The notes: generated from the letters alone by a model not told the origin. 64,000 nt of DNA from Gracilibacillus salinarum (GCF_022919575.1 NZ_CP095071.1:4350001-4414000); one strand, 5' to 3'. Counted from the first letter of the stretch, positions 17,904 through 27,419 are shown. Numbers and translations are program-made.

Positions 17904-18350
17904 CATGTAAACGAAGGCTTTATTGCAAAATAGTCATTTTGCTATAGATTATCTGCTTAGCAAAGCTCCGGAAATAGGCTTCACGTCCTGTGGGGTCGGG
18001 TTCAGCCTCATCGCGAGCAAAAACGCTCACTGCGGGGTCTTCACACACGACTAATCTCACGGGAGTCTCCGCCTATTTCCTACGCTTAAGGGAAATTCTA
18101 CATTATATGGAACAGCTAAAAGCAGTGGTTCTAGGCATTATGTTATTCATGCAATTCCCGTTATATATAGTGATGAGTGATCAAAATGCTATCTTTTACA
18201 AAGATTGTAGAGCACCAATCCTAGCGTAGGCCAACCACGGAGACTCCCGCAGCACGCGCAGTGGTTGGACGGAGCGGTATCCAGCTCATGAATCATTCCA
18301 AAATTACCAAAGCATAAAGCGGCTAGTTGACGTAATCCATATTATAAGAA
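17904..18350 (+). mobile_element. Repeat element E3 (compact double-hairpin copy)
   Basis: Module A runs first (AAAGCTCCGGAAATAGGC at about 17954; matching arm GGAGTCTCCGCCTATTTCC near 18062). Module B follows (GCGTAGGCCAACCACGG at 18224; arm GTGGTTGGACGGAGCGG near 18260). Loops inside both modules are much shorter than in other copies, while the outer stems remain. The right end keeps the inverted repeat (GTAATCCATATTATAAGAA, 18332-18350); the left end is truncated to CATGTAAAC. It spans most of the gap at 17787-18489, with no gene. Confidence 0.65.
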
Positions 18351-18420
18351 CCTACCTTCCTATTCAGCATGATTAATTCTATGGCTGTACTTCTATCCTT
18401 TCTTCGTATATAAGGAAAAA

Positions 18421-18470
18421 ACTGAACATACCACGAATCTCGTTTGATGAGATTGCTGGTATGTTCGGCT
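18421..18470. terminator. Hairpin repeat H2, likely terminator of the DUF3817 gene
   Basis: ACTGAACATACCA (18421-18433) pairs with TGGTATGTTCGGCT (18457-18470) around an inner CGAATCTCG/GATGAGATTG loop. It lies 20 bases beyond the stop of the leftward gene at 18490. The same arm design is found at 40355-40412. Confidence 0.55.
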
Positions 18471-18489
18471 TGCTCAAGTTATCATTTCG

Positions 18490-18777
18490 TTATTGGAACG
18501 ATAGACGTATTCGCTTGTCCAGAATAAAATTCCCAAACGGGATGAATGCTACAATGACGGCGCTTAAGAACCAGATGAAGTGCCATCGGACTGTGATAGT
18601 AGTGTAAATAGTAAACAATATGTATACAATGAACAAGCCGCCATGTACACTGCCAAATACCGTAACAACTTCTGGTAAACCCGCCCAATATTTCAGAGGC
18701 ATTGCCAGAAATAATAGAAGCAATAATGAACTTCCTTCCAAAAATCCTATGATACGAAATCTGTTTATTTGGTTCAT
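18490..18777 (-). CDS. DUF3817 membrane protein
   Basis: A 95-residue protein with three helices (about 9-27, 38-60 and 66-85). The core FLEGSSLLLLLFLAMPLKYW, VFGSVHGGLFIVYI and the ending FGNFILDKRI are typical of DUF3817 (YdzA-like) proteins, of unknown function. It lies 22 bases downstream of a TetR-type gene in the same direction, so the two form an operon. GGGAGG precedes the ATG. Confidence 0.8.
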   Translation of the reverse strand: MNQINRFRIIGFLEGSSLLLLLFLAMPLKYWAGLPEVVTVFGSVHGGLFIVYILFTIYTTITVRWHFIWFLSAVIVAFIPFGNFILDKRIRLSFQ

Positions 18778-18799
18778 TTTCTACCTCCCTTAACAAAAA

Positions 18800-19402
18800 T
18801 TACTGAACAACACCGGATTTGATAAAAGCTAATTGTGTCTGATACGTTTGAACAGCCTCATCCAGTGGCATGTCTTTTGAAAACTTCTCTATAATATTAT
18901 GCAAAGTAATTGCAGAAATCAACTTCATCAATTGAAATATTTCTTCTTTTTTTTCGAGTTTAAGAGATAGTAAGTCGAGTCTTTTATAAATGTCTTCAAA
19001 ATGTTCGATACGTTGCTCATTAGCAAAAATACCTGACAGACTCTCTTCAATCTTATAGTTCATATTAAGAAAAGCATGCTTAAAAAAGGTAAAGTGATCT
19101 TCCTCTTCTATTATAATTCGGTACAGTTCAGTAGAAGCCCGGAATACATCTCCTTTGCTTTTTTCCAGAATCCAGATGTACTTAACCATTGCCAGCTCGA
19201 TTTGTTGATTAAAGATATAGAAATAGGCATCTTCCAGATCATTAAAATACTGATAAAAACTGCCACGCGGTATATCAGCGTATTGTATGATATGAGCGAT
19301 CGAGGCGGTTGCGAGCGGTTGCTCTGAGAATTCTTTATGCAGCGCATCTAATAATTTCTGTTTCTTTTCAGTTGGTAAGTTAAAAAATGTTTCCTTTGGC
19401 AA
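18800..19402 (-). CDS. TetR-family regulator
   Basis: A 200-residue regulator opening with MPKETFFNLPTEKKQKLLDA. The helix-turn-helix is ATASIAHIIQYADIPRGSFYQYF (about 32-54), the signature of TetR proteins. The C-terminal ligand domain is not similar to any I recognise. It is followed by a DUF3817 membrane gene and preceded, 16 bases upstream, by the small alarmone synthetase gene, all leftward, so one transcript is possible. Confidence 0.84.
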   Translation of the reverse strand: MPKETFFNLPTEKKQKLLDALHKEFSEQPLATASIAHIIQYADIPRGSFYQYFNDLEDAYFYIFNQQIELAMVKYIWILEKSKGDVFRASTELYRIIIEEEDHFTFFKHAFLNMNYKIEESLSGIFANEQRIEHFEDIYKRLDLLSLKLEKKEEIFQLMKLISAITLHNIIEKFSKDMPLDEAVQTYQTQLAFIKSGVVQ

Positions 19403-19418
19403 TGTTTTGCTCCTTCTA

Positions 19419-20123
19419 TTATTTATTATCCACTATCTCCCTTAACAAGTCTATCGGAAAGATCATTTCCTCATCCTGATCAGATAAAGGACCTGTCTGT
19501 TGCTTGATTTCATTGATTTCCTGATGGATAGATTCCATCTCTCTGTCAAGCTCTGTTGCGGAAGATGCGGCATCCGCTAATTCAGCCTTTAGCCTTTCTG
19601 GTATATCTTTGTTGTATTTATAATAAATCTTGTGTTCTAAACTAGCCCAGAAATCCATGGCAATTGTACGAATTTGAATTTCAACAAATACGTTCTTAAC
19701 ACGATCAGACATAAAGATGGGGATTTGGATGATTAAATGCAAACTGCGATAGCCATTAGGCTTTGGATTTACAATATAGTCCTTTTTTTGAATAACGGTT
19801 ATATCTTTTTGATCCTCGAGCATTTGAGAAATACGGTAAATATCTTTTGTGAACGAACAATTGATTCGTATACCGGCTATGTCGCGAATGTTATCCTGAA
19901 TTTCCGGCATCGAAAGCGGGATTTCTTTTTTTCTGATTTTTTTTAATATACTTTCAGGTGATTTTACACGAGATTTCACATGTTCGATCGGATTATAATC
20001 GTGCATATATTGAAATTCCTGTTGCAGGATATTGATCTTCGTATTGACTTCTTCCAGTGCAAACTTATACGCCATCATAAAACGAATGAGTTCAGCTCTT
20101 AATTGATATAATTGGGTTTCCAT
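19419..20123 (-). CDS. sasA: Small alarmone synthetase, YwaC/RelP (SasA) type
   Basis: A 234-residue (p)ppGpp synthetase without hydrolase or regulatory domains. NPIEHVKSRVKSPESILKK (about 44-62) gives the basic substrate patch. DIAGIRINCSF, NPKPNGYRSLHLII and EIQIRTIAMDFWASLEHKI are the RelA/SpoT synthetase motifs and match B. subtilis YwaC from memory far better than YjbM. It transfers pyrophosphate from ATP to GDP or GTP under cell-wall stress. A C-terminal helical tail (residues 175-234) is present. The 304-base interval to the next gene (20124-20427) is AT-rich; I see no gene or clear hairpin in it. Confidence 0.88.
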   Translation of the reverse strand: METQLYQLRAELIRFMMAYKFALEEVNTKINILQQEFQYMHDYNPIEHVKSRVKSPESILKKIRKKEIPLSMPEIQDNIRDIAGIRINCSFTKDIYRISQMLEDQKDITVIQKKDYIVNPKPNGYRSLHLIIQIPIFMSDRVKNVFVEIQIRTIAMDFWASLEHKIYYKYNKDIPERLKAELADAASSATELDREMESIHQEINEIKQQTGPLSDQDEEMIFPIDLLREIVDNK

Positions 20124-20427
20124 ATTTGTACAAGCTCCTTTGGTTATTTGTTATATATTCGATAGTATGAGTGAATTCTTGACAGCCATGTGCCTTTTTT
20201 AAGGAGTGCATCTATTATATCGGTTTGAAATGAAGATATTTTAGAAAATAAGTGTCATTCTATACATATTTTGTCTGACACCTGAACTACCTAACAATTA
20301 ATGTCTTCTGACTGTTTAAGTAAAAAGCACTCTGAGTCAAAAAAACAAAAAAATCAAGCATTTTTAGCCATTTTATTATCTAATCGTTTACAATAAAATA
20401 AGACTATGAAGAAATTAAGGTGATGAG

Positions 20428-21288
20428 ATGACAGATAATGTAATGATTAATTACCGGATAGAAGGGCAGTTTTCCAATATCAGAGCACATTCACATCAAG
20501 AATATGAAATTTTTTTATTTCATAAAGGTGTATGCCGCTATCTGATTCATAATCAAATTTATGATTTGCAACCTGGTGACATCTTATTAATGGATGGGCT
20601 TGCATTGCATAAGCCAAATGTACCCGACGGCAGTGAATACATTCGCAGTCATATTCATTTTTCACCGGAGTTTATTGAACCGTTATTGGATTCGATCAAT
20701 GCCAGCAGCTTACTTCATGTGTTCCGTTCTATTCACCATTGTTTAATTCGACCGACGAACGAAGAACATAGCCGTTCAATCGAAGCACAGTTCAAAAGCA
20801 TGCGAGCCATTTATGTGGACCAGCAGCTTCCACCTGAAGAAAAAATATGGGAGATTAAGACAATGCTTTCTCAATTGCTTATCTTCATGAACCGGTTGGG
20901 AAAAGTATCTTCGCAAAAACAGGTGAACCATAAGCACGACAAAGCCTATCATGCGGAAACCATTGCCAGTTATATTCAAACCTATTTCTATAAAAAATTA
21001 ACCATTCAAAAAATTGCAGATGAACTGAGTTTAAGTAAATCTTATGTGTCCCATGTCTTTAAAGAGATGACAGGCTATACCGTGATGGAGTATGTAATGG
21101 CTACAAGATTACAGCAAGTTAAATTCTTGCTTGAGGTAGAAGAAGACAAAACATTGGAACAAGTCGCAAATGAATGTGGTTTTGAAAGCGTTTCACATTT
21201 TAGCCGATTCTTCAAATCCCATGTTGGTATGACTGCGAGAAGCTATCGGCAGGAACGCCTTGAAATATATATAAGGAGTGATGAATGA
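20428..21288 (+). CDS. AraC-family regulator of the Gfo/Idh operon
   Basis: A 286-residue activator. Residues 1-130 form a cupin-like sensor (AHSHQEYEIFLFHKGVCRY, LQPGDILLMDGLALHKP). Residues 185-280 hold two helix-turn-helix units: LTIQKIADELSLSKSYVSHVF and TLEQVANECGFESVSHFSRF. The sensor is of the sugar-binding type. Its last codons overlap the first oxidoreductase gene by 4 bases, so it is part of the operon, unlike most AraC genes, and probably activates it in response to a pathway intermediate. Confidence 0.88.
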   Translation: MTDNVMINYRIEGQFSNIRAHSHQEYEIFLFHKGVCRYLIHNQIYDLQPGDILLMDGLALHKPNVPDGSEYIRSHIHFSPEFIEPLLDSINASSLLHVFRSIHHCLIRPTNEEHSRSIEAQFKSMRAIYVDQQLPPEEKIWEIKTMLSQLLIFMNRLGKVSSQKQVNHKHDKAYHAETIASYIQTYFYKKLTIQKIADELSLSKSYVSHVFKEMTGYTVMEYVMATRLQQVKFLLEVEEDKTLEQVANECGFESVSHFSRFFKSHVGMTARSYRQERLEIYIRSDE

Positions 21289-22430
21289 TGTCAACAGTTA
21301 AATTAGGAATTATTGGATTAGGTCAGCAGGGTGGAGCGTATGCCAATTTTATTAAAGAAGGGCGCATCCGTAACATAGAAATAGGTGCAATTTGTGATAT
21401 TGATGCAGCCAAACAAGAACGTGCACAATCTGAATATCCGGAAGTACCCTTCTATCAAAACTATATAGAGATGCTAGATAGCGGTAATGTTGATGCCATT
21501 GTTACGTGTGTACCGCATTATTTGCATCCAGAGATGGGAATCGAAGCTCTGAAACGTGATATTCACGCGTTATTAGAAAAACCTGCAGGCGTATACACAA
21601 AGCAAGTACGAGAAATCAATGAGTATGCGGCGACAAAGCCTGCACTAACCTACGCAATTATGTTTAATCAACGGACCAATCCACTTTACCAAAAAGTGAA
21701 GGAAATCATTGATAACGGTGAGATTGGAGCAATTAGAAGAACAAATTGGATCATAACGACATGGTGGCGTCCACAAGGGTATTATGATGCAGGTTCCTGG
21801 CGAGCTACTTGGGATGGAGAAGGTGGGGGTGTTCTCGTAAATCAAGCACCACACCAAATAGATTTATTGCAATGGATGTGCGGTATGCCAGAAAAAGTGT
21901 ATACAAAGGCGCAATATGGTTATCAACGAAATATCCCGGTAGAAGACGATGTTACTACAATTGTTGATTATGGAAATGGTGCAACAGGCGTATTTGTTAC
22001 TTGTACTCATGATGTGATGGGAACGGATCGATTAGAAATATTAGGTGATAAAGGAAAAATAGTAGTAGACGATAGTAAAAAAATCACCCTGAAGCGTCTG
22101 CACAAGCCAGAGCGTGAAATGAGCAATTCAATGTCGATGCAGGATATGATGACGTTATTTAGAGGAAAAGGTCCTGAAGCTATTTATGAGGAAGAAATAT
22201 TGGAATTCGATAGCGTCTGGGGTGGACAGCATTTAGCTGTTTTAGAGAACTTCGCTGCAAATATATTGGATGATACGCCTTTAATTGCGCCGGGAAGCGA
22301 TGGCATTAATGGCGTTGAATTGGCAAACGCCATGCACTTGTCAAGCTGGTTGAATCAGGAAATCAACTTGCCAATTGATGAAGAGTTATATGTACGGGAA
22401 TTAGAAAAACGGAGAGCATCAGAAAAATAG
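21285..22430 (+). CDS. Gfo/Idh/MocA-family oxidoreductase (first of three)
   Basis: A 381-residue NAD(P)-dependent sugar or inositol dehydrogenase. The Rossmann motif GLGQQGG lies near residue 11, ALLEKPAG carries the family's EKP motif near residue 95, and GGGVLVNQAPHQIDLL holds the substrate-side His/Asp. Such proteins oxidise or reduce sugar alcohols, hexoses or inositols. AAGGAG stands 6-9 bases before tandem ATG codons that overlap the araC-type gene. Substrate unknown. Confidence 0.86.
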   Translation: MMSTVKLGIIGLGQQGGAYANFIKEGRIRNIEIGAICDIDAAKQERAQSEYPEVPFYQNYIEMLDSGNVDAIVTCVPHYLHPEMGIEALKRDIHALLEKPAGVYTKQVREINEYAATKPALTYAIMFNQRTNPLYQKVKEIIDNGEIGAIRRTNWIITTWWRPQGYYDAGSWRATWDGEGGGVLVNQAPHQIDLLQWMCGMPEKVYTKAQYGYQRNIPVEDDVTTIVDYGNGATGVFVTCTHDVMGTDRLEILGDKGKIVVDDSKKITLKRLHKPEREMSNSMSMQDMMTLFRGKGPEAIYEEEILEFDSVWGGQHLAVLENFAANILDDTPLIAPGSDGINGVELANAMHLSSWLNQEINLPIDEELYVRELEKRRASEK

Positions 22431-22451
22431 ACGAGAAGAGAGGGCTGGCTG

Positions 22452-23462
22452 ATGTTAAAAGCAGGAGTAGTTGGGCTCGGTGATATTTCAAAAGTTCATA
22501 TTCCGATTCTCCAGCAACAATCCGAGGTGGAGCTTATCGCAGTTTGTGATATCGATGAGAAGTGTGCACGCAATGTTCCGGGTACATCCTTTTATACGGA
22601 CTATCGACAGATGTTAGACGAGGAACGATTAGACTGTTTGCATATTTGTCTCCCACACCATTTGCACTACCAGGTAACCAAAGCGGCTGTAGAGAAGGGT
22701 ATTCATGTTATTCTTGAAAAACCACTTGCACATACACTGACCGATAGTCGTGCGATTGCTTCCTTGGAACAACAATACCCACAGGTCAAAATTTGTGTCA
22801 ATTTGCAAAATCGGTTAAACGAATCAGTTGAGGCACTTCAAACAGTTGTTAGTAGTGGAGAATACGGTGCTGTGACAGGATTAAAAGGAATCGTAACATG
22901 GCACAGGCCGAAATCCTATTATAAGGAAAAACCTTGGCGAGGATCGATGGAAACAGCAGGTGGAGGGGTGATGATTAATCAATCCATTCATACGCTCGAT
23001 TTATTGCAATTAATTGGTGGGAAGATTGACGCCATCAGAGGATCTGTTGATCAATTATTGGATTACGGTCATGATATTGAAGATACAGCAACTGCTTATA
23101 TTACATTTGAGAATCAGGCAACAGGATTGTTTTTTGCTACGATATCGAATGCGCAGAATTCATCTGTCGAATTTCAGGTTGTTTTAGAAAAGGCGAAGTT
23201 GACGATTAAGGACAGTATACTAACCATCGCCAAAGATGACGGAGAAAAAATAAAGATTGCAGAAGACCGGAAATTGCCAGGGAGTAAATTTTACTATGGA
23301 GCAAGTCATGCGAAATTAATCAATCAGTTTTATCAGCAAATTAGTACGGACGGTTCTGATTATATTCATGCTAGCGACGGGCTTATTTCGATGGAAATGA
23401 TTGATGCGATTTATCAATCCTCTGAACGAAAAGAAAAAATTAATATGGAGGTATTCCAATGA
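22452..23462 (+). CDS. Gfo/Idh/MocA-family oxidoreductase (second of three)
   Basis: A 336-residue dehydrogenase: Rossmann GVVGLGDIS at the start, EKPLAHT near 93-99, and GGGVMINQSIHTLDLLQLIGG near 176-196. It is a paralogue of the preceding protein, sharing the AGGGVxINQxxHxxDLLQ block. It overlaps the downstream isomerase gene by 4 bases. Its pairing with a TIM-barrel isomerase suggests a keto-sugar intermediate. Confidence 0.86.
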   Translation: MLKAGVVGLGDISKVHIPILQQQSEVELIAVCDIDEKCARNVPGTSFYTDYRQMLDEERLDCLHICLPHHLHYQVTKAAVEKGIHVILEKPLAHTLTDSRAIASLEQQYPQVKICVNLQNRLNESVEALQTVVSSGEYGAVTGLKGIVTWHRPKSYYKEKPWRGSMETAGGGVMINQSIHTLDLLQLIGGKIDAIRGSVDQLLDYGHDIEDTATAYITFENQATGLFFATISNAQNSSVEFQVVLEKAKLTIKDSILTIAKDDGEKIKIAEDRKLPGSKFYYGASHAKLINQFYQQISTDGSDYIHASDGLISMEMIDAIYQSSERKEKINMEVFQ

Positions 23463-24319
23463 CAACAGCAAAAATAGGTGTACAGATGATGATGCTTAAA
23501 CACAAGGTTGAACAATATGGTGCATATGAAACAATGAAGAAATTACATGAACTAGGCTTTCGCTCAGTCGAGGTTTCCCAGATTCCGATGACGGAAGAGA
23601 ATGTACGTGAATTAAAGCGGGCCAGCGAAGATTACGATATCGATATTACAGCTGTGAGTGCACCGTTAGAGCCAATGATGCCAGGACGTGAACAAGAAAA
23701 TTTACTAGATGACTATGACAAAATTGTCGCCGATTGCAAGATGTTGAATTGTCAGTTTATAAGGATCGGAATGTTACCGTTTACCAAAATGGGAGATAAA
23801 CAAAAAATTATGGCATTCATTTCGCAGGCGGAAGAGATGGCTCATAAATTAGCGAATGACGGCATTCAGCTTTATTATCATACACATCATATTGAATTTC
23901 AACGGATTGACGGTACCTTTTTGTTAGATCTGATGAAAGAAAATACAAGCCAGTTAGGATTTGAATTAGATGTGCATTGGATTCATCGCGCTGGAGTTGA
24001 TCCGGCTTCTTTTATTAAACAATATAAAGACCGGGTCGCATTGATTCATTTAAAAGATTACCGGATTGGTGATTTGCGTTTAACTGACGAAGATTTTAAA
24101 GATATGAGTAACTTCTTTCACAAATTTACCAATTTAATAGAGTTTGCCGAAGTGGGCGAAGGAAATCTGAATATGCCAGAAATTATAGAAGCGAGCATTG
24201 AAGCAGGCGCGCAATACTTTTTAATTGAACAGGATGACACATATGGTCGTGATCCCTACGATTGTTTACACGATTCGGCAGAAAATTTGAGAAAAATGGG
24301 TTACGCTGATTGGTTTTAA
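23459..24319 (+). CDS. Sugar phosphate isomerase/epimerase-like TIM barrel
   Basis: A 286-residue AP-endonuclease-2/xylose-isomerase-like barrel (IolE/IolH/YcjR class). Metal-binding positions are visible in order: YYHTHHIEF (about 140-148), FELDVHWIH (about 168-176), LIHLKDYR (about 197-204) and FLIEQDD near the C-terminus. These enzymes isomerise, epimerise or dehydrate sugars using a divalent metal. The gene overlaps the preceding oxidoreductase by 4 bases and ends 66 bases before the next. Confidence 0.84.
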   Translation: MTTAKIGVQMMMLKHKVEQYGAYETMKKLHELGFRSVEVSQIPMTEENVRELKRASEDYDIDITAVSAPLEPMMPGREQENLLDDYDKIVADCKMLNCQFIRIGMLPFTKMGDKQKIMAFISQAEEMAHKLANDGIQLYYHTHHIEFQRIDGTFLLDLMKENTSQLGFELDVHWIHRAGVDPASFIKQYKDRVALIHLKDYRIGDLRLTDEDFKDMSNFFHKFTNLIEFAEVGEGNLNMPEIIEASIEAGAQYFLIEQDDTYGRDPYDCLHDSAENLRKMGYADWF

Positions 24320-24385
24320 TTGGAACATTGGCTGAAAACACTTACAATAGAGTATAGAATGATAGATTTTAAGGAGGAATTTGCC

Positions 24386-25462
24386 ATGAGTAATGGAGAC
24401 GGCATGAATTATGCACCAAAAGGAAAACCAAATCCGGTTGTCAAAGAAGGGGAATTTGTGATTGCGGCAGTTGCCTTAGATCATGGTCATATCTTTGGTC
24501 AATGCAACGGTCTTATTGAAGCAGGTGCAACATTGAAATGGGTTTATGATCCAGACCAGGAAAAGGTAGATCGCTTTTTAGAGAAGTTCCCCCAGGCACG
24601 ACAAGCTGAGTCTGTCGAACAAGTGTTAGAAGATATGGAAGTGCAGTTAGTAACAGCTGCAGCAATCCCATCTGAGCGCAGTGCGCTTGGAAATCGTGTA
24701 ATGCGTGCTGGTAAGGATTATTTTACAGACAAAACACCATTTACGACATTGGAGCAATTAGAGGAGACTAAGAAAGTCGTAGAAGAAACAGGCCAAAAAT
24801 ATATGGTATACTTCAGCGAACGTCTTCATGTGGAAAGTGCTGTATTTGCCGGTCAATTAATCGAGCAAGGTGCTATTGGTAAAGTAATTCAGATTACCGG
24901 ATTCGGACCACACCGTCTGAATGCGCCTAGCCGTCCGGATTGGTTTTATCAGAAAGACAGATATGGTGGTATTTTATGCGATATAGGCAGCCATCAGATT
25001 GAACAGTTTCTATTCTTCGCAGGCTGTGAGGATGCAGAAGTATTGCATAGTAAAATTGGAAACTATAATCATGCTGACTATCCTGAACTTGACGATTATG
25101 GTGATGCGACACTAAAAGGGGATAACGGTGCAACGCAATTTTTCCGAGTCGACTGGTTTACACCAGATGGATTAAGTAACTGGGGTGACGGTCGTACCTT
25201 TATTATTGGAACAGACGGCATGATTGAAATTCGTAAATATGTTGATTTAGCCACTGGAAAGGGAGGTAATCAACTGTACTTAGTCGATCAAAAAGGCGAG
25301 CAGCATTTTGATTTGAATGGTAAGGTCGGTTTCCCGTTTTTCGGTGAATTAATCAAGGACTGTATTCACCGCACCGAAAATGCAATGACCCAAAAGCACG
25401 CATTCAAAGCTGCTGAATTATGCCTAAAAGCACAAGCCGCAGCTATTGATGTAACCAAATAG
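24386..25462 (+). CDS. Gfo/Idh/MocA-family oxidoreductase (third, divergent)
   Basis: A 358-residue member that differs from the other two: the EKP motif is replaced by DKTPF (near residue 116), and the N-terminus lacks a textbook Gly-rich loop (VIAAVALDHGHIFGQC). The later CDIGSHQIEQFLFFAG block retains the family histidine. AAGGAGG lies 8 bases before the ATG at 24386; the open frame continues upstream to a TTG that has no such site. As last gene of the AraC operon it may act on a later step or a different stereoisomer. Confidence 0.8.
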   Translation: MSNGDGMNYAPKGKPNPVVKEGEFVIAAVALDHGHIFGQCNGLIEAGATLKWVYDPDQEKVDRFLEKFPQARQAESVEQVLEDMEVQLVTAAAIPSERSALGNRVMRAGKDYFTDKTPFTTLEQLEETKKVVEETGQKYMVYFSERLHVESAVFAGQLIEQGAIGKVIQITGFGPHRLNAPSRPDWFYQKDRYGGILCDIGSHQIEQFLFFAGCEDAEVLHSKIGNYNHADYPELDDYGDATLKGDNGATQFFRVDWFTPDGLSNWGDGRTFIIGTDGMIEIRKYVDLATGKGGNQLYLVDQKGEQHFDLNGKVGFPFFGELIKDCIHRTENAMTQKHAFKAAELCLKAQAAAIDVTK

Positions 25463-25597
25463 CGCGATGGATCATGAGAGGCGCGGACATAATATAAGTG
25501 AGTAAGCTAGAAAACGAACAATTAAGATTAATACTGTTCAAGTTAAAAGCAATAAGAAGTAGAAGCAAACTGCGAAGTAAAAAGACTTTAGCGATGA

Positions 25598-26167
25598 GAT
25601 CATTTTGAAATAGATAATGTGCTGGGATACCGTTCCGTCCAACCACTCCGCGTCCTGCGGGGCACGGCTGGAGCTAGGCTACTACTTGCATTACTTCATT
25701 GCTGCTTTGCACCGAGGAAGCCTACTTCGAAGCGTTACTAGAAGACGCAGGTGCAGACGTTGTGGATCTCCAGCACCTGCACAATCCCGCGGGAGTCTCC
25801 GTGGTTGGCATACGCTATGTTTTGTACTCTACAACGGATATCGGAGCTAGTATACAGAGTGCTATCCTCAAGTTTTCTTTCTTATTTTTATGATGAAAGA
25901 TGCCTAGCACCACTGCTTTTAGCTGTTCCATACGTTGTAGAACTTCTTTTAAGCGTAGGAAATATGCGGAGACTCCCGTGGAATCAGCGCGAGCTGAAGA
26001 TCCACTTGGTCTGTGCCTGTGTCTGCAAGTATCGCTTCGAAGTAAGCTTCCTCGGCACAAGGCAGCAAAGATGCTGTTCGAGTAGTAGCCTAGCTGAAGC
26101 CGTGCCCACAGGACGCGGAGCATATTTCCGGAGCTTTGCCACACACATTAAAAATATCAAAATGACC
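25598..26167 (-). mobile_element. Repeat element E4 (E2-type flanks)
   Basis: The core is in reverse orientation: GGGATACCGTTCCGTCC at 25624, then reverse-complement module A ending CCGGAGCTTTGCC near 26140. Its flanks are of the E2 kind: GAAGCAAACTGCGAAGTAAA at 25563, and TGATTCACACTTTTTCTCGA at about 26200. It carries no 25-bp terminal repeat. The 25463-26466 gap has no supportable gene. A weak H-type hairpin (AAAAGCC near 26269, GGCTTTT near 26313) follows. Confidence 0.7.
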
Positions 26168-26427
26168 AAATTAGAATAAAAAGTTTTCCTATTCATCTGA
26201 TTCACACTTTTTCTCGATCCGCTGTAGATGTTACTTCACAGTATATCCATACAGAACAAGATAAAAGCCAAAGATAGCATGATTCTTGTTTAAGCACATA
26301 TCCTGTTATTTTAGGCTTTTAATTTGTTTAACATATTGCTGTTTCAGTTTATGCACATGTTAAGCCATAATTGGAAGAAAAAAATAAAAACAGCATTCCT
26401 TTTTTAGTATGTGTATGATAATATAGT

Positions 26428-26447
26428 AAATAACAACGTTGTTATTT
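26428..26447. promoter_or_regulatory. Perfect 20-bp palindrome before the lar locus, candidate operator
   Basis: AAATAACAAC (26428-26437) is followed immediately by its reverse complement GTTGTTATTT. The central AACGTT is typical of LacI-family operators and also of some GntR sites. It lies just downstream of a possible -10 box GATAAT (26418-26423) and 20 bases before the first gene's start, a position where a repressor would block initiation. Confidence 0.6.
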
Positions 26448-26466
26448 TGCGAGGGAGTGGTTTTAT

Positions 26467-27390
26467 TTGGCAGAGTTTCTTGTCATTTTTAAAGATGTAA
26501 TCCTCCCTATATTTATTTTGTTAGCAATTGGGTTTACTTTACATCTTAAATTTCAACTAGATTTAGCAACATTAGCGAAACTAAATATTTATTTTCTTGT
26601 TCCGGCTTTCATTTTCGTTCGCTTATATGAAGCGACATTCAGCTTCGATTTATTTTTACACGTATTTGGTTTTTTTGTTCTGTTAGTAGTGGTATTATAT
26701 GTAATCGCTATTATAGTAGCCAGAATTATGTCGATTAAAGGTGGTAAACGTACCACTTTTGCCAACAGTGTTATGTTTTTCAATTCTGGTAACTATGGCG
26801 TCCCTGTTAATGACCTGGTCTTTCGTGGTGATCCCTTTGCGATGTCAATACAGGTAATTGTTTTAACGCTGCAGAATATATTTTTATTTTCCTATGGGAT
26901 TTTTTCATTACGAGCAGCAAAAGATGGAAAATGGAAGGCGGCCTTAGGCTATTTCAAAATGCCGGTGTTATATGCCATGCTGGCGGGTGTCTTGTTAAAT
27001 GCATGGAATGTACCAATACCGGATCCGATCTGGGTCTCTGCCAACTATATTGCAGATGCAATGGTAGCATTCGCTTTAATGACATTAGGGGCGCAAGTGG
27101 CAAGATTTAAGTTTAAAAGAGGTTTATATTCGGTTTATGCGAGTATGTCAATTCGATTGATTGGCGGACCAGTGATTGCTTTTTTAATTATTTTATTGTT
27201 CCGTCTAGACGGTGTCATCGCGCAAGCATTATTGATTGCTTCAGCTATGCCGACGTCCGTTAATAGTGCTGTTATTGCGGAGGAGTACAAAAGTCATCCA
27301 GATTTAGCTGCACAAACCGTACTTTTTTCTACAATAGCTAGTATGTTTACTGTTACCTTGGTCATTTATGTGGCCAACAATTTTCTGTGA
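26467..27390 (+). CDS. AEC-family permease (auxin efflux carrier family)
   Basis: A 307-residue membrane protein with about ten helices. FFNSGNYGVPV (near residue 103-113) and SAMPTSVNSAVIAEEY near 258-273 are hallmark AEC motifs. Bacterial AEC carriers move malate, malonate or other organic acids. Here it opens the lar locus and is a plausible aldonate or hydroxy-acid carrier (inference). The start is a TTG at 26467, about 9 bases after GGGAG. It ends 29 bases before the LarA homologue. Confidence 0.84.
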   Translation: MAEFLVIFKDVILPIFILLAIGFTLHLKFQLDLATLAKLNIYFLVPAFIFVRLYEATFSFDLFLHVFGFFVLLVVVLYVIAIIVARIMSIKGGKRTTFANSVMFFNSGNYGVPVNDLVFRGDPFAMSIQVIVLTLQNIFLFSYGIFSLRAAKDGKWKAALGYFKMPVLYAMLAGVLLNAWNVPIPDPIWVSANYIADAMVAFALMTLGAQVARFKFKRGLYSVYASMSIRLIGGPVIAFLIILLFRLDGVIAQALLIASAMPTSVNSAVIAEEYKSHPDLAAQTVLFSTIASMFTVTLVIYVANNFL

Positions 27391-27419
27391 AAGATTGAGT
27401 ATACAAAGGAGTGATAAAA

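Noticed and set aside
21183..21195. TGAAAGCGTTTCA palindrome resembling a CcpA (cre) site within the AraC gene
   Set aside because: It encodes the invariant GFESVSHFSRFF motif of AraC proteins, so the match is explained by coding constraint, and the outer cre bases do not fit.
25751..26179. 142-codon open frame inside element E4
   Set aside because: It crosses both hairpin modules, is not open in other copies of the element and has no start signal.
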